Assembly: GCA_938022205.1 (NCBI GenBank)
Contig: CALIEB010000002.1
Coordinates: 1-64,000, forward strand
From: an uncultured Anaerolineae bacterium
GTDB lineage: Bacteria > Chloroflexota > Anaerolineae > Aggregatilineales > Phototrophicaceae
DNA: 64,000 nt
Direction: 5' to 3'
Notes under the pieces: model-generated
What the model was told of the DNA's origin: nothing
The model's input: only the letters and a program-made list of their open reading frames with translations
Databases searched by the model: none
Program-made: the position numbers and the translations under genes
In this document: piece after piece, positions 32,572 through 40,120 of the stretch
Layout of the letters: each line of letters starts with the position of its first letter
Numbering within the stretch: the first letter of the stretch is position 1

Positions 32572-34830
32572 ATGACAGCACAGCCTTCACCTATCATACC
32601 AGAAGATTTGCCCGATTGGATGTTCCGCATGCGGCGTGGCATTGATTGGGGCATCTGCGTCGTGCTGCTGCTCAGCGTGCTGGTCGGCTCGGCTTTCCTA
32701 CGCTATGAAGGTATCCCGCGCCACAGCGAGACACTGCTCTACCAGACGCACACGCTGCTCAGCGCGTTTAGGGAAGGCACGCTCTATCCGCGATGGTCGC
32801 CGCATGTGCTGCTAGGTTACGGCGCGCCCATCCCACAGTTCACGCCGCCCGCACCTGCCTACAGTCTCGCGCTGCTTGACCTGCTGTTCGTTGGCGACCT
32901 TGCGCAAAGCCTGCGCATTGGCTTTGTGCTGGTATTTCTTGCGCTTGGCGCAGCCACCTACAGCTTTGTGCTGCGACACAGCAACGCGCACGCTGCGCTG
33001 GTCGCTGCCGTGATGACCCTTACCGCGCCTTATATCAGCCTGACGCTGCCGTTTATACGCGCCGATTACAGCCAGCTCATGGGGCTTGCGCTGCTGATGG
33101 GAACACTTTGGAGCGTGGACAAGTGGCTGTATCAGCACACGCGCCTCACGTGGTGGCTAAGCCTTGCTAGCAGCAGCGCGCTCATCCTGACTAGTCCGAC
33201 GTTCTACGCGCCGCTAGCTGCTTTGCTCAGTACCGTGCTGGCGAGTTATCATGCCTACCAGCAAAACCAGCGTAGGCTGCTGTGGTGGTGGCTCGTTCTC
33301 ACAGCACACAGCGTCGCCGTGACAGCATTCTTCTGGTTGCCCGCCTATGCTGAACAAGAAGGCGTGTTGTGGCAAGCGTACTACACGCTTAACCCGCACC
33401 CTGTTACGCTGACCCAACTTCTAGAGCCTGCGCAAGCACTGCGCGCCAGCATCGCCGTCATGCCACCGCAGTTCGCGCTTGGCACCGCGCACGTGTTGGT
33501 TGTTGTGTTGGCAACGTTCACGCTGCTGGCACGTCGCGCACGTCCGCAGTTCATCACAGGCTTGGGCGCGCTGCTGATGGGGATTAGCACGCTAGCCCTG
33601 CTGGTCGATGCTGACGCACACGCATGGGTAGGCGTGCTTAGCCTTGCGCTAGCCTTCGTCAGCACGGCACTGTTCGTTCGTGTGGACACATCCGTGCAGC
33701 GCGCCATCTTTGTTATCACCGTGAGCAGTGTCCTCATCGGCAGCCTGCCTATCTGGCTTAGCACACCCAAGCTAGAAGGCTACGCGCCACCTACGCCGCT
33801 GACCGCCATTCGCCACGAGCAGCAGGGATTTGGTGTGTTAGGCGTGCCGCTAGATGCGCCTGTCCCCAGCACTTATCAGCCCGATAACGCGCTGGTCGGC
33901 GGCTATCAGGCAAATGCGCCGAACCGCCTCATCGTGCAAAGCGTGCTAACCAACCAAATCAGCATTCTAAGCCAGACCAGCCAGAGCTACCGCTACCAAG
34001 TACGCATAAGGCAGCCGCTGGAGATGCAGTTTCTTGTCGCGCCGTTCGTCGGCTGGACAGCCAAACTCAACGACTTTGTGCTTCCCCTCGAGCAGCGTTC
34101 CCAGCGCGGGTATCAACTTAACGTGCCGCCCATCAGCAACGGCACGCTGACGCTTGCGCTTGTTTCTACACCCTTGCGCACGCTGGCATGGGGAACTAGC
34201 GGGATTAGCCTGCTGAGCGTGCTGCTGTTCAGCGCGTGGCTAGGCGCACACAAACACGTCCGCCCGCTGCTCAGACTTCGCTTGCTCGACGCGCACAGCG
34301 TACGGCTGCTTGGGTTGCTGCTGCTGCTGTTCGTGGCGTTTGTAGGGACATTCTTGTTGGGCGCGCTGCCCAACCCTGACCCCACACGCAGCAACTTACA
34401 GCCCATCGTGCGCAGCGACAGCGGCTTAGCATTGGTGCGCTACTACGCTAGCAGCGAGCGCACGCTTTTCGGACGCATGCTAACCGTATACACGCAGTGG
34501 AACGTGCTGCGTCCGCCCGGCGAGAACTACTTCATCCGCATCAGCCTGCGCGACGTAGCCAGCAGCGCGCCTGCATGGGAAAGCAGCACGATGCTTTTGG
34601 GCAACCTGCCCAGCAAACGCTGGCAGCGCGGCGACATCGTGCAAGAGCGGCACACGCTGCCGCTGCCGCTTGACCTGCCCAACGGCAGATACGTGGTAAC
34701 GCTACGCCTGCTGATATGTTTGCCCTACATGCAAGTATGTCCCGACGGAAGCAGCGTGCAGTTTTTCGACGCGCAAGGGCAAGCACGCGGGCGCACGTTG
34801 ACGCTGCCTATGCTGCTCGTGCTGGACTAG
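32572..34830 (+). CDS. Large polytopic membrane protein, GT-C-glycosyltransferase-like
   Basis: 752 residues with about 12 membrane segments, a pattern seen in GT-C-fold glycosyltransferase-like and YfhO-like proteins. After TM1 (WGICVVLLLSVLVGSAFL) comes an extracytoplasmic loop RYEGIPRHSETLLYQTHTLL then YPRWSPHVLLGYGAP, reminiscent of the acidic/His donor-site loops of that fold; then many TMs, a globular outside part near residues 400-545, two more TMs, and a C-terminal beta domain (residues about 610-750). It may handle lipid-linked sugars, but no catalytic motif is certain. Translation is probably leaderless. Monocistronic by its spacing. Confidence 0.65.
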   Translation: MTAQPSPIIPEDLPDWMFRMRRGIDWGICVVLLLSVLVGSAFLRYEGIPRHSETLLYQTHTLLSAFREGTLYPRWSPHVLLGYGAPIPQFTPPAPAYSLALLDLLFVGDLAQSLRIGFVLVFLALGAATYSFVLRHSNAHAALVAAVMTLTAPYISLTLPFIRADYSQLMGLALLMGTLWSVDKWLYQHTRLTWWLSLASSSALILTSPTFYAPLAALLSTVLASYHAYQQNQRRLLWWWLVLTAHSVAVTAFFWLPAYAEQEGVLWQAYYTLNPHPVTLTQLLEPAQALRASIAVMPPQFALGTAHVLVVVLATFTLLARRARPQFITGLGALLMGISTLALLVDADAHAWVGVLSLALAFVSTALFVRVDTSVQRAIFVITVSSVLIGSLPIWLSTPKLEGYAPPTPLTAIRHEQQGFGVLGVPLDAPVPSTYQPDNALVGGYQANAPNRLIVQSVLTNQISILSQTSQSYRYQVRIRQPLEMQFLVAPFVGWTAKLNDFVLPLEQRSQRGYQLNVPPISNGTLTLALVSTPLRTLAWGTSGISLLSVLLFSAWLGAHKHVRPLLRLRLLDAHSVRLLGLLLLLFVAFVGTFLLGALPNPDPTRSNLQPIVRSDSGLALVRYYASSERTLFGRMLTVYTQWNVLRPPGENYFIRISLRDVASSAPAWESSTMLLGNLPSKRWQRGDIVQERHTLPLPLDLPNGRYVVTLRLLICLPYMQVCPDGSSVQFFDAQGQARGRTLTLPMLLVLD

Positions 34831-34859
34831 TAGGCTCGCCGACAACGGCGTGAGAGTGC

Positions 34860-34888
34860 TTGTTTTACGCGCTAACACTCGGTACAAT
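34860..34888 (+). promoter_or_regulatory. Promoter of the 34936-37300 operon
   Basis: TTGTTT (34860-34865), a 17-base spacer and TACAAT (34883-34888) match a sigma-70-type promoter 48 bases before the ATG at 34936. A weak CGCCG-ACAA-CGGCG hairpin (34837-34850) without a clear T-run precedes it and may help end the upstream transcript. Confidence 0.6.
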
Positions 34889-34935
34889 CCTGTCATAGAC
34901 ACATTCTTTTTTTCATAAGAAAAGGCAGGGAGCAT

Positions 34936-35292
34936 ATGGACTACACCGAAGTAAAAAAACAGCTTGGCGAAGGGTGGAAATTGCACCGCAGCAAAAACAA
35001 CGACAAAGCAGTACAAGTCTTCAAACAGCTAGTAAGTCAGCTTGAAGCAAACACCAACAGCACACAAGACCTCATGCACCTGCTTGATGCCAACTATGGC
35101 TTGGGGCTGGCGCAGCGAGCAATCGGCGACCGTGATGCTGCCGTAAAGGCATTTGAAGCAGCTCTTGCGCTGGCTGAACGTGGCTACAGTGGACATTTGC
35201 ACGAGGGACATAGCAACATCAAGACGACGGATGACGACCGCTTTTTGATGCTGAAACGCATGGTTACGCAGAGGCTGGCAGAAATGAAGTAG
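34936..35292 (+). CDS. Small TPR-like protein
   Basis: 118 residues, soluble, made of about three TPR-like helix pairs: YTEVKKQLGEGWKLHRSKN, NDKAVQVFKQLVSQLEANTN and LGLAQRAIGDRDAAVKAFEAAL. The last is a good TPR consensus. GGCAGGGAG ribosome site before the ATG. It has its own promoter (34860-34888) and leads a plus-strand run with a URO-D-family gene, rsmD and an ImmA-like gene. Likely a protein-binding adaptor; partner unknown. Confidence 0.8.
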   Translation: MDYTEVKKQLGEGWKLHRSKNNDKAVQVFKQLVSQLEANTNSTQDLMHLLDANYGLGLAQRAIGDRDAAVKAFEAALALAERGYSGHLHEGHSNIKTTDDDRFLMLKRMVTQRLAEMK

Positions 35293-35301
35293 CGCGCTTC
35301 T

Positions 35302-36294
35302 ATGACCAGCAAGCGCGAACGCCTTGAACGCACGCTAAGCGGTGAAGCGGTTGACCGCCCGCCCGTCGTGCTGTGGCGGCATTGGCTAGGCGACGAGCAG
35401 CGCGCCGCCGATCTTGCTGCCGCCGTGTGGCATTTTCAAGTGCAGTTTGACTGGGACATACTTTGTGCTGCGCCTGCCAGCAATTACAGCGTCAGCGACT
35501 ACGGGTTAACCGACGCTTGGCAAGGTGACCTTTACGGCATGCGCGCTGTGTTGAAGCCAGTGATAGACAACTCGCTGGCTTGGACAGAGCTGCGCCCGCT
35601 CGACGTGCTGCGCGGTGACATAGGCAAATACCTCGCCGCGTTGCAATTGCTAAGCAAACGCTGCCAAGAGGACAAAACGCCGCTGCTTGCTGTGGTTTAC
35701 AGCCCGTTGGCACAAGCGCGGCGGCTAGCTGGCGAAACGCCGCTGCTGCGCCACATGCGCCAGCAGCCCGAACGACTGCGGACGGGCTTAAATGTGTTGA
35801 CCGACAACACGCTGCGGTTTGTCGATGCTCTGCGTAAAAGCGGCGTAAACGGCATCTATTACGTGGTCGAACACGCACACTACGACGCAATGGGGCGTGA
35901 TGAGTATGCCCAGTTCGGCTTGCCCTACGACGGCAAGGTGCTGCAAAGCGTCCACACGCCGTTGGAGCTGTGCGTGCTGAGTGTGGCGGGCGATTACCCT
36001 ATGCTTGAGTTGCTAGCGCGGCTGCCTGTTCATGCCCTCAATTGGCGCGCTCACGCCAAAGGGGTCACTTTCGAACAAGCGCGCACGCTTTTTACAGGGG
36101 CATTGATGGGGGGATTGGACAGTGCTGCTGACCTGCACGACGGCACACCTAGCCACATCCGCAGCCAAGCGCGTCGCGCCCAACAGCTTGCGAGTGGACG
36201 TAAGTTTTTGCTTTCTTGCAACGGCGCGGGCATGATGACCACACCGCTTTCGCACTGGCGCGCCGCCCGCGAAGCCTATGATGACCTGAAATGA
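35302..36294 (+). CDS. Uroporphyrinogen decarboxylase (URO-D) family protein
   Basis: 330 residues with the TIM-barrel layout of the URO-D superfamily: the start KRERLERTLSGEAVDRPPVV is characteristic, as are TPLLAVVYSPLAQARRL, GVNGIYYVVEHAHYD and the late LNWRAHAKGVTFEQAR, then FLLSCNGAGMMTTPL. It lacks the RQAGRY motif of true HemE, so it is more likely a divergent methyltransferase- or decarboxylase-type member than the heme enzyme. Substrate unknown. It starts 10 bases after the TPR gene, without a strong ribosome site, and is followed by rsmD 9 bases later. Confidence 0.83.
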   Translation: MTSKRERLERTLSGEAVDRPPVVLWRHWLGDEQRAADLAAAVWHFQVQFDWDILCAAPASNYSVSDYGLTDAWQGDLYGMRAVLKPVIDNSLAWTELRPLDVLRGDIGKYLAALQLLSKRCQEDKTPLLAVVYSPLAQARRLAGETPLLRHMRQQPERLRTGLNVLTDNTLRFVDALRKSGVNGIYYVVEHAHYDAMGRDEYAQFGLPYDGKVLQSVHTPLELCVLSVAGDYPMLELLARLPVHALNWRAHAKGVTFEQARTLFTGALMGGLDSAADLHDGTPSHIRSQARRAQQLASGRKFLLSCNGAGMMTTPLSHWRAAREAYDDLK

Positions 36295-36303
36295 GAAACG
36301 CCG

Positions 36304-36891
36304 ATGTCTTTACGAGTGATTGCTGGCAGTGCTAAGGGGCGCAAGTTAAAGCCTGTGCCGGGCGACACGACACGTCCCATCATGGACAGGGTCAAAGAAG
36401 CCCTGTTTAGCATCTTAGGGCATTATGTTGTGGATGCCACGTTCTTAGATTTGTTTGGTGGCACAGGCAGCGTAGGCATTGAGGCGTTAAGTCGCGGCGC
36501 GAGACACGCCCTGTTTGTCGAGATGGAGCGCGCTGCTGTGCAAGTCATCCGCGACAACTTGCAGCACACGCAGCTGATTGACCGCGCCGAGATTGCGCAT
36601 ATCAACGCCTTTGACTTGTTGAAACGCCCGCCGCGCCAGCCTTACGACTATATTTATGTTGCGCCGCCGCAGTACAAAGGCTTGTGGATACAAGCCCTCA
36701 AAAGTCTAGATGAGAACCCCGCGTGGTATCACGAAGAGAGCATCATCATCGTGCAGATTGACAAGCGCGAGCGCGAGCCGCTTGCGCTAACTCATCTTAA
36801 ACGGTACGATGAGAGGCAGTACGGTAAGACGGTGCTATGGTTTTACGAACACACTAACGCGAGCGAGGACGGCACACATGAACCAGATTGA
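36304..36891 (+). CDS. rsmD: RsmD-type 16S rRNA (guanine-966-N2) methyltransferase
   Basis: RsmD methylates G966 of 16S rRNA using S-adenosylmethionine. The 195-residue protein has the family start RVIAGSAKGRKLKPVPG, the TRPIMDRVKEALFSILG segment, and the SAM motif FLDLFGGTGSVGIEALSRGA. At the catalytic motif IV, most relatives have [DN]PPY, but here it reads YVAPPQYKGLW, with alanine in the acid position. I recall APPQYK variants in cyanobacterial RsmD-like proteins, so activity is not excluded. The next gene overlaps its end by 14 bases. Confidence 0.9.
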   Translation: MSLRVIAGSAKGRKLKPVPGDTTRPIMDRVKEALFSILGHYVVDATFLDLFGGTGSVGIEALSRGARHALFVEMERAAVQVIRDNLQHTQLIDRAEIAHINAFDLLKRPPRQPYDYIYVAPPQYKGLWIQALKSLDENPAWYHEESIIIVQIDKREREPLALTHLKRYDERQYGKTVLWFYEHTNASEDGTHEPD

Positions 36892-37300
36892 ACGCCTAGA
36901 AGCCATCGCGCAGGAAATTTTGGACATTTTTGAAGTTTATGCCCCGCCTGTTCCTATTGAGTTAATGCTTCAGCATCCGCGACGAGAGATGTGGGAAGAG
37001 GTCGACCCCGCCCAGCTTTCTGGCTCGTTTCTCAGCCTAAAAGACCGTTACTCGCCGCGCATGTCGCTAACGCGCCTGCTTGTGCGCCACATCGCTTCTA
37101 GCGCGTGGGGACATGAAGTTGGCTTGTTCGACATTGTCCAAAACAACATAGACCACTTAAACCGCTTTGCGCGCATGTTGATTATGCCACGCGATATGGT
37201 GTTGGGGCTGCCTGCTAGCAACCGCAACCCCACCATCATGAGCAATTACTTTGAAGTGCCGCCTGATGATGCTGAAAAGCGCCTAACCGAGCTGATTTAG
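36878..37300 (+). CDS. Degenerate ImmA/IrrE-like protein
   Basis: 140 residues. The layout matches ImmA/IrrE metallopeptidases: an N-terminal helix then YAPPVPIELMLQ (cf. PVPVEEIA), a strand around EEVDPAQLSGSFL, a helix at the peptidase site, and the late NRFARMLIMPRDMVLGL (cf. ANRFAAELLMP). At the place of the zinc motif HExxH it has LLVRHIASSAWGH, so the catalytic glutamate and second histidine are lost and the protein is probably non-enzymatic. It starts inside the end of rsmD and its 3' end overlaps the convergent nucleotidyltransferase gene by 18 bases. Confidence 0.65.
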   Translation: MNQIERLEAIAQEILDIFEVYAPPVPIELMLQHPRREMWEEVDPAQLSGSFLSLKDRYSPRMSLTRLLVRHIASSAWGHEVGLFDIVQNNIDHLNRFARMLIMPRDMVLGLPASNRNPTIMSNYFEVPPDDAEKRLTELI

Positions 37301-38764
37301 GTCAAGAAAGCGGCGCACAAACGCAAACGCCTCGTCACGGGTCGTCAGCTCGCCCGTTGCTTGACGTTCACGGATTTCGTCCAAAAGTTGCCCGATAATG
37401 CGCCCCGACGTAAGCGCGAACGTGTTCATGAGGTCGTTGCCGTTGAGCAGCGGCGGCGGCGCGACCACCCGCGCGTAGTCGTGAAAATAAGCAGTGAACA
37501 CTATCACCACTTTTTCGACAAACGCTAACCAATCGTGATGGTCAAGCATCACGCTATGCATCGCCAGCTTGTGAACAGCCGCCAGCAGCACCGCGTCCAC
37601 GCCCGCTTGTTCGGCGTGATGCCAGAAGCGGTGAACTTCTAGAATTTGCGTCGCGTCCAAAAATAAAAAGCGTTCGTAATAAGCTAGCATGCCGCTTAGG
37701 CGTTTCTTCTCGGGATTGCTCAGGCGCAAGCCTTCCGCCACCGCTTGCCCGTGTGCCGCCGCGCTTTGCGTTGGATCGACGTGATGCGCAAGCTGGCACA
37801 ACGCCCCCAACACCAGCAGCGCGCTGTGGCTGCGGTCATTCGCCCACTGTGTGTCGAGATGTTCGTTCAAGGCAGCGCGGAAGCGGTCAAGCTGCAGCAC
37901 TAGCATGCTCAAGCCAAAGGTGGTAGCGGTGGTGTCGGTGCGCCGATAGCTGATGCCCTCCAGCAGCTTGAGCAACCGCTCGATGCTGTCGAGGGTGTGC
38001 GCCCAGCCGTCTTGCGTGTAAGGCGCGGCAGGCGCATGCGCCGCCAAATGCGCAGTAAACGGCAACACGTGCGCCAACACCCCTAGCGCGTGCGCCACAC
38101 GCAACGCAGCAGGCGCGCTGCGCTGACCGAGCAACTTAAAGAATTCGTCGCGCAACCGTTCCGGCGAAACTTCTGCAAGGCGCGGGGCGACAGCACGCAC
38201 CTGCGCCTGTGTGTTCGCCTCAATGCGGTAGCCGAACTGCGCGCTCAGACGTGCCGCACGCAGCGCGCGCAGCGGGTCTTGCGCCAGCGCGTCATCGCTG
38301 CAAGTGCGCAGCCGCTTTTGCTGCAGGTCGACCTCACCATCAAGCGGGTCGATGAGCAAGCTCATGTCGCCGCGAAAATCGACCGCGATGGCGTTGATTG
38401 TGAAGTCGCGCCCCTGCAAGTCCGCCAACAAATCTGCACCGCGAAACTGCGTGATGTCCAGCACCAAGCGCGTCCCCTTCTCTAGCGTCAGGTAAACCCG
38501 CGCTACGCCACGTTCGCTGTCCATGACGAAAATCTCGCCATTAAGCGCGTTGGCAAGTTTGCGTGCCACCGTCACCGCCTTTTGCGGCACCACGAGGTCA
38601 AGGTCATGCACTGGGCGATGCAGCAGCGCGTCGCGCACCGCCCCGCCCACCAAGTACAGCGGCACATCGGGCATAAAGTCGAACAAGCGTTCTTGTAGGT
38701 CTAGCACCTCATCCGCCCAGAGCAGCGGACGATAGCGCGGGGGATGTGGCACGAGCGCGCTCAT
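37283..38764 (-). CDS. CCA-adding / poly(A) polymerase-type nucleotidyltransferase
   Basis: Class II nucleotidyltransferase that finishes or polyadenylates RNA 3' ends. Seen: LYLVGGAVRDALL with the GGAVRD motif near residue 40, the catalytic aspartates in HDLDLVV, GRDFTINAIAVDF, and the ATP/CTP-template region PLRALRAARLSAQFGYRI. A long C-terminal helical part follows, bringing it to 493 residues, longer than minimal CCA enzymes. CCA addition and poly(A) synthesis cannot be told apart by sequence here. Start ATG overlaps the hpt stop as ATGA, so the two are coupled. Confidence 0.9.
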   Translation of the reverse strand: MSALVPHPPRYRPLLWADEVLDLQERLFDFMPDVPLYLVGGAVRDALLHRPVHDLDLVVPQKAVTVARKLANALNGEIFVMDSERGVARVYLTLEKGTRLVLDITQFRGADLLADLQGRDFTINAIAVDFRGDMSLLIDPLDGEVDLQQKRLRTCSDDALAQDPLRALRAARLSAQFGYRIEANTQAQVRAVAPRLAEVSPERLRDEFFKLLGQRSAPAALRVAHALGVLAHVLPFTAHLAAHAPAAPYTQDGWAHTLDSIERLLKLLEGISYRRTDTTATTFGLSMLVLQLDRFRAALNEHLDTQWANDRSHSALLVLGALCQLAHHVDPTQSAAAHGQAVAEGLRLSNPEKKRLSGMLAYYERFLFLDATQILEVHRFWHHAEQAGVDAVLLAAVHKLAMHSVMLDHHDWLAFVEKVVIVFTAYFHDYARVVAPPPLLNGNDLMNTFALTSGRIIGQLLDEIRERQATGELTTRDEAFAFVRRFLDLNQLG

Positions 38765-39318
38765 GAGGACAACACCGTCTCATCCACCACGCCGATAAAC
38801 GGCAAGTTACGAAAACGTTCGTCAAGGTCAAGTCCGTAGCCAAACACAAACTTGTTTTCAATCTCAAAGCCCACGTAATCACTTTGCAGCGGAACTTCAC
38901 GACGCGAGACTTTGTCAAGCAGCGTGCAAAGCCGCAGCGTGCGCGGCTGACGCGCCAACAGCGTTTGCATGACGAAGTGCAGCGTATGCCCACTGTCGAT
39001 GATGTCCTCCACAACCAGCACGTCGCGCCTTGCAATCGGGGCGGTTACGTCCATCTCAATGCGCACGTTGCCACTGGCGGCGCGCACCCCATGCCCATAG
39101 CTTTTCGCTGCCATGAAATCAATTTCGTGCGGCACATCAATCCAACGCATCAGGTCGGTAAGAAACATCACGCCGCCTTTGAGGATACACACCAGCAGCA
39201 AATCCGAGCTATCAGCGTAGTCAAGGCTTATTTGCTTGCCCAGTACTTCGACGCGTGCTTGCAAGGTCGCTTCGTCAATCAACACTTCTTTGAGAAATCG
39301 GTGATAGGCGCGTTCCAT
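38761..39318 (-). CDS. hpt: Hypoxanthine phosphoribosyltransferase
   Basis: Hpt salvages hypoxanthine and guanine to IMP and GMP using PRPP. Visible: VCILKGGVMFLTDLM near residue 43, the PRPP-binding loop VLVVEDIIDSGHTLHFV near residue 100, and the C-terminal LDLDERFRNLPFIGVV. The length of 185 residues is typical. I chose the ATG at 39318 because an extended -10 promoter sits just upstream, which puts the transcript start after the longer frame's first codon. The gene is coupled to the nucleotidyltransferase behind it by a four-base overlap. Confidence 0.95.
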   Translation of the reverse strand: MERAYHRFLKEVLIDEATLQARVEVLGKQISLDYADSSDLLLVCILKGGVMFLTDLMRWIDVPHEIDFMAAKSYGHGVRAASGNVRIEMDVTAPIARRDVLVVEDIIDSGHTLHFVMQTLLARQPRTLRLCTLLDKVSRREVPLQSDYVGFEIENKFVFGYGLDLDERFRNLPFIGVVDETVLSS

Positions 39319-39355
39319 CGTCCTGCTTTCGTCGTGGCATCCGTTAAGAAAGCCC

Positions 39356-39364
39356 ATTATAACA
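39356..39364 (-). promoter_or_regulatory. Extended -10 promoter of hpt
   Basis: On the minus strand TGT followed by TATAAT (39364-39356) gives an extended -10 element; no -35 is needed or visible. The transcript would start near 39349, about 30 bases before the chosen hpt start, and lies just after the FHA gene's stop. Confidence 0.6.
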
Positions 39365-39390
39365 AAGACAATGGTGCACCGAGAGCCTTT

Positions 39391-40002
39391 TTAGCGGAAC
39401 AACACTTGAATAGATAGCCGTCCCAAACGCAGCTCGTCGCCTTTGCGCAGGACAGTGGGCTGATACGCCGGCAGTTTGCGGTTGGCTAAGAACGTGCCGT
39501 TCGTGCTGGCCAGGTCGGTCACATACAAGCGGTCTTCTTTGAGGTGAAATTGAGCATGAACGCGCGACACACCCCGGTCGATTGCACCATAGGGTGTAAG
39601 GTCAATGTCATGATCTTCTTTGGCTACTTCAAAACGTCCCAAACGAAACACTGTGTCCTCGCTGATGACAATGCGCTCGACCATGCCACGTATGAGCAAA
39701 ATGACCTCGCGCTTGCCGCCTAATGACCCCGTATTTTCTGTACGGTTTTCGTCTGAATCTTTGCCGTGAACAGCCTCATCGCTGCGTTTGTCAGGCAGCA
39801 CAGACGTAATACGACTGTTTTTGCGTGATGAGATAGACGGGTCACTAGGAAAGACGACGGCATTGTTGTTTTTACTGCCGCTATCTGACGTTGTTACAGA
39901 GGGGTTCTCAGAAGATTCAACGACGGGTTTCTCGTTTTCGGAATCGTCTTTAGGGTTTTGTGGTGGCATTATAGAAGGTGCTGTTGATGCGATGTCGGAC
40001 AT
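39391..40002 (-). CDS. FHA-domain protein with long disordered N-terminus
   Basis: 203 residues. The first ~95 are Ser/Asn/Asp-rich and probably disordered, a possible target for Ser/Thr kinases. Residues about 103-203 form an FHA domain, which binds phosphothreonine: VFRLGRFEV, IDRGVSRVHAQFHL and DLASTNGTFLANRKL carry the conserved G-R, S-R-x-H and N-G-T positions. No kinase or phosphatase is in the window. The ATG at 40002 was preferred over a TTG at 40026. The gene reads into hpt, but hpt has its own promoter. Confidence 0.9.
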   Translation of the reverse strand: MSDIASTAPSIMPPQNPKDDSENEKPVVESSENPSVTTSDSGSKNNNAVVFPSDPSISSRKNSRITSVLPDKRSDEAVHGKDSDENRTENTGSLGGKREVILLIRGMVERIVISEDTVFRLGRFEVAKEDHDIDLTPYGAIDRGVSRVHAQFHLKEDRLYVTDLASTNGTFLANRKLPAYQPTVLRKGDELRLGRLSIQVLFR

Positions 40003-40037
40003 GGTCGTTAACCTACTACTGAGCAAGCAATGCTCTT

Positions 40038-40094
40038 ATGGTATCTTAAAACAACAAATATGTAAACGCTTTCAGGTGTCTTCTCATGTTTACA
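40038..40094. promoter_or_regulatory. Divergent promoter region with inverted repeat
   Basis: Between the FHA gene (minus) and the nucleoside kinase gene (plus) lies the inverted repeat TGTAAAC (40061-40067) and GTTTACA (40088-40094), half-sites 27 bases apart. On the minus strand TTTACA (40066-40061), 17 bases and TACCAT (40043-40038) form a plausible FHA promoter, so the left half-site overlaps its -35. A shared regulator is possible but unproven. Confidence 0.4.
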
Positions 40095-40120
40095 AACAAC
40101 TTTTATAAAGGAAAATAACG

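Noticed and set aside
35302-36294. True HemE (uroporphyrinogen III decarboxylase)
   Set aside because: The RQAGRY motif of HemE is missing and the N-terminal barrel segment differs, so only family membership is claimed.
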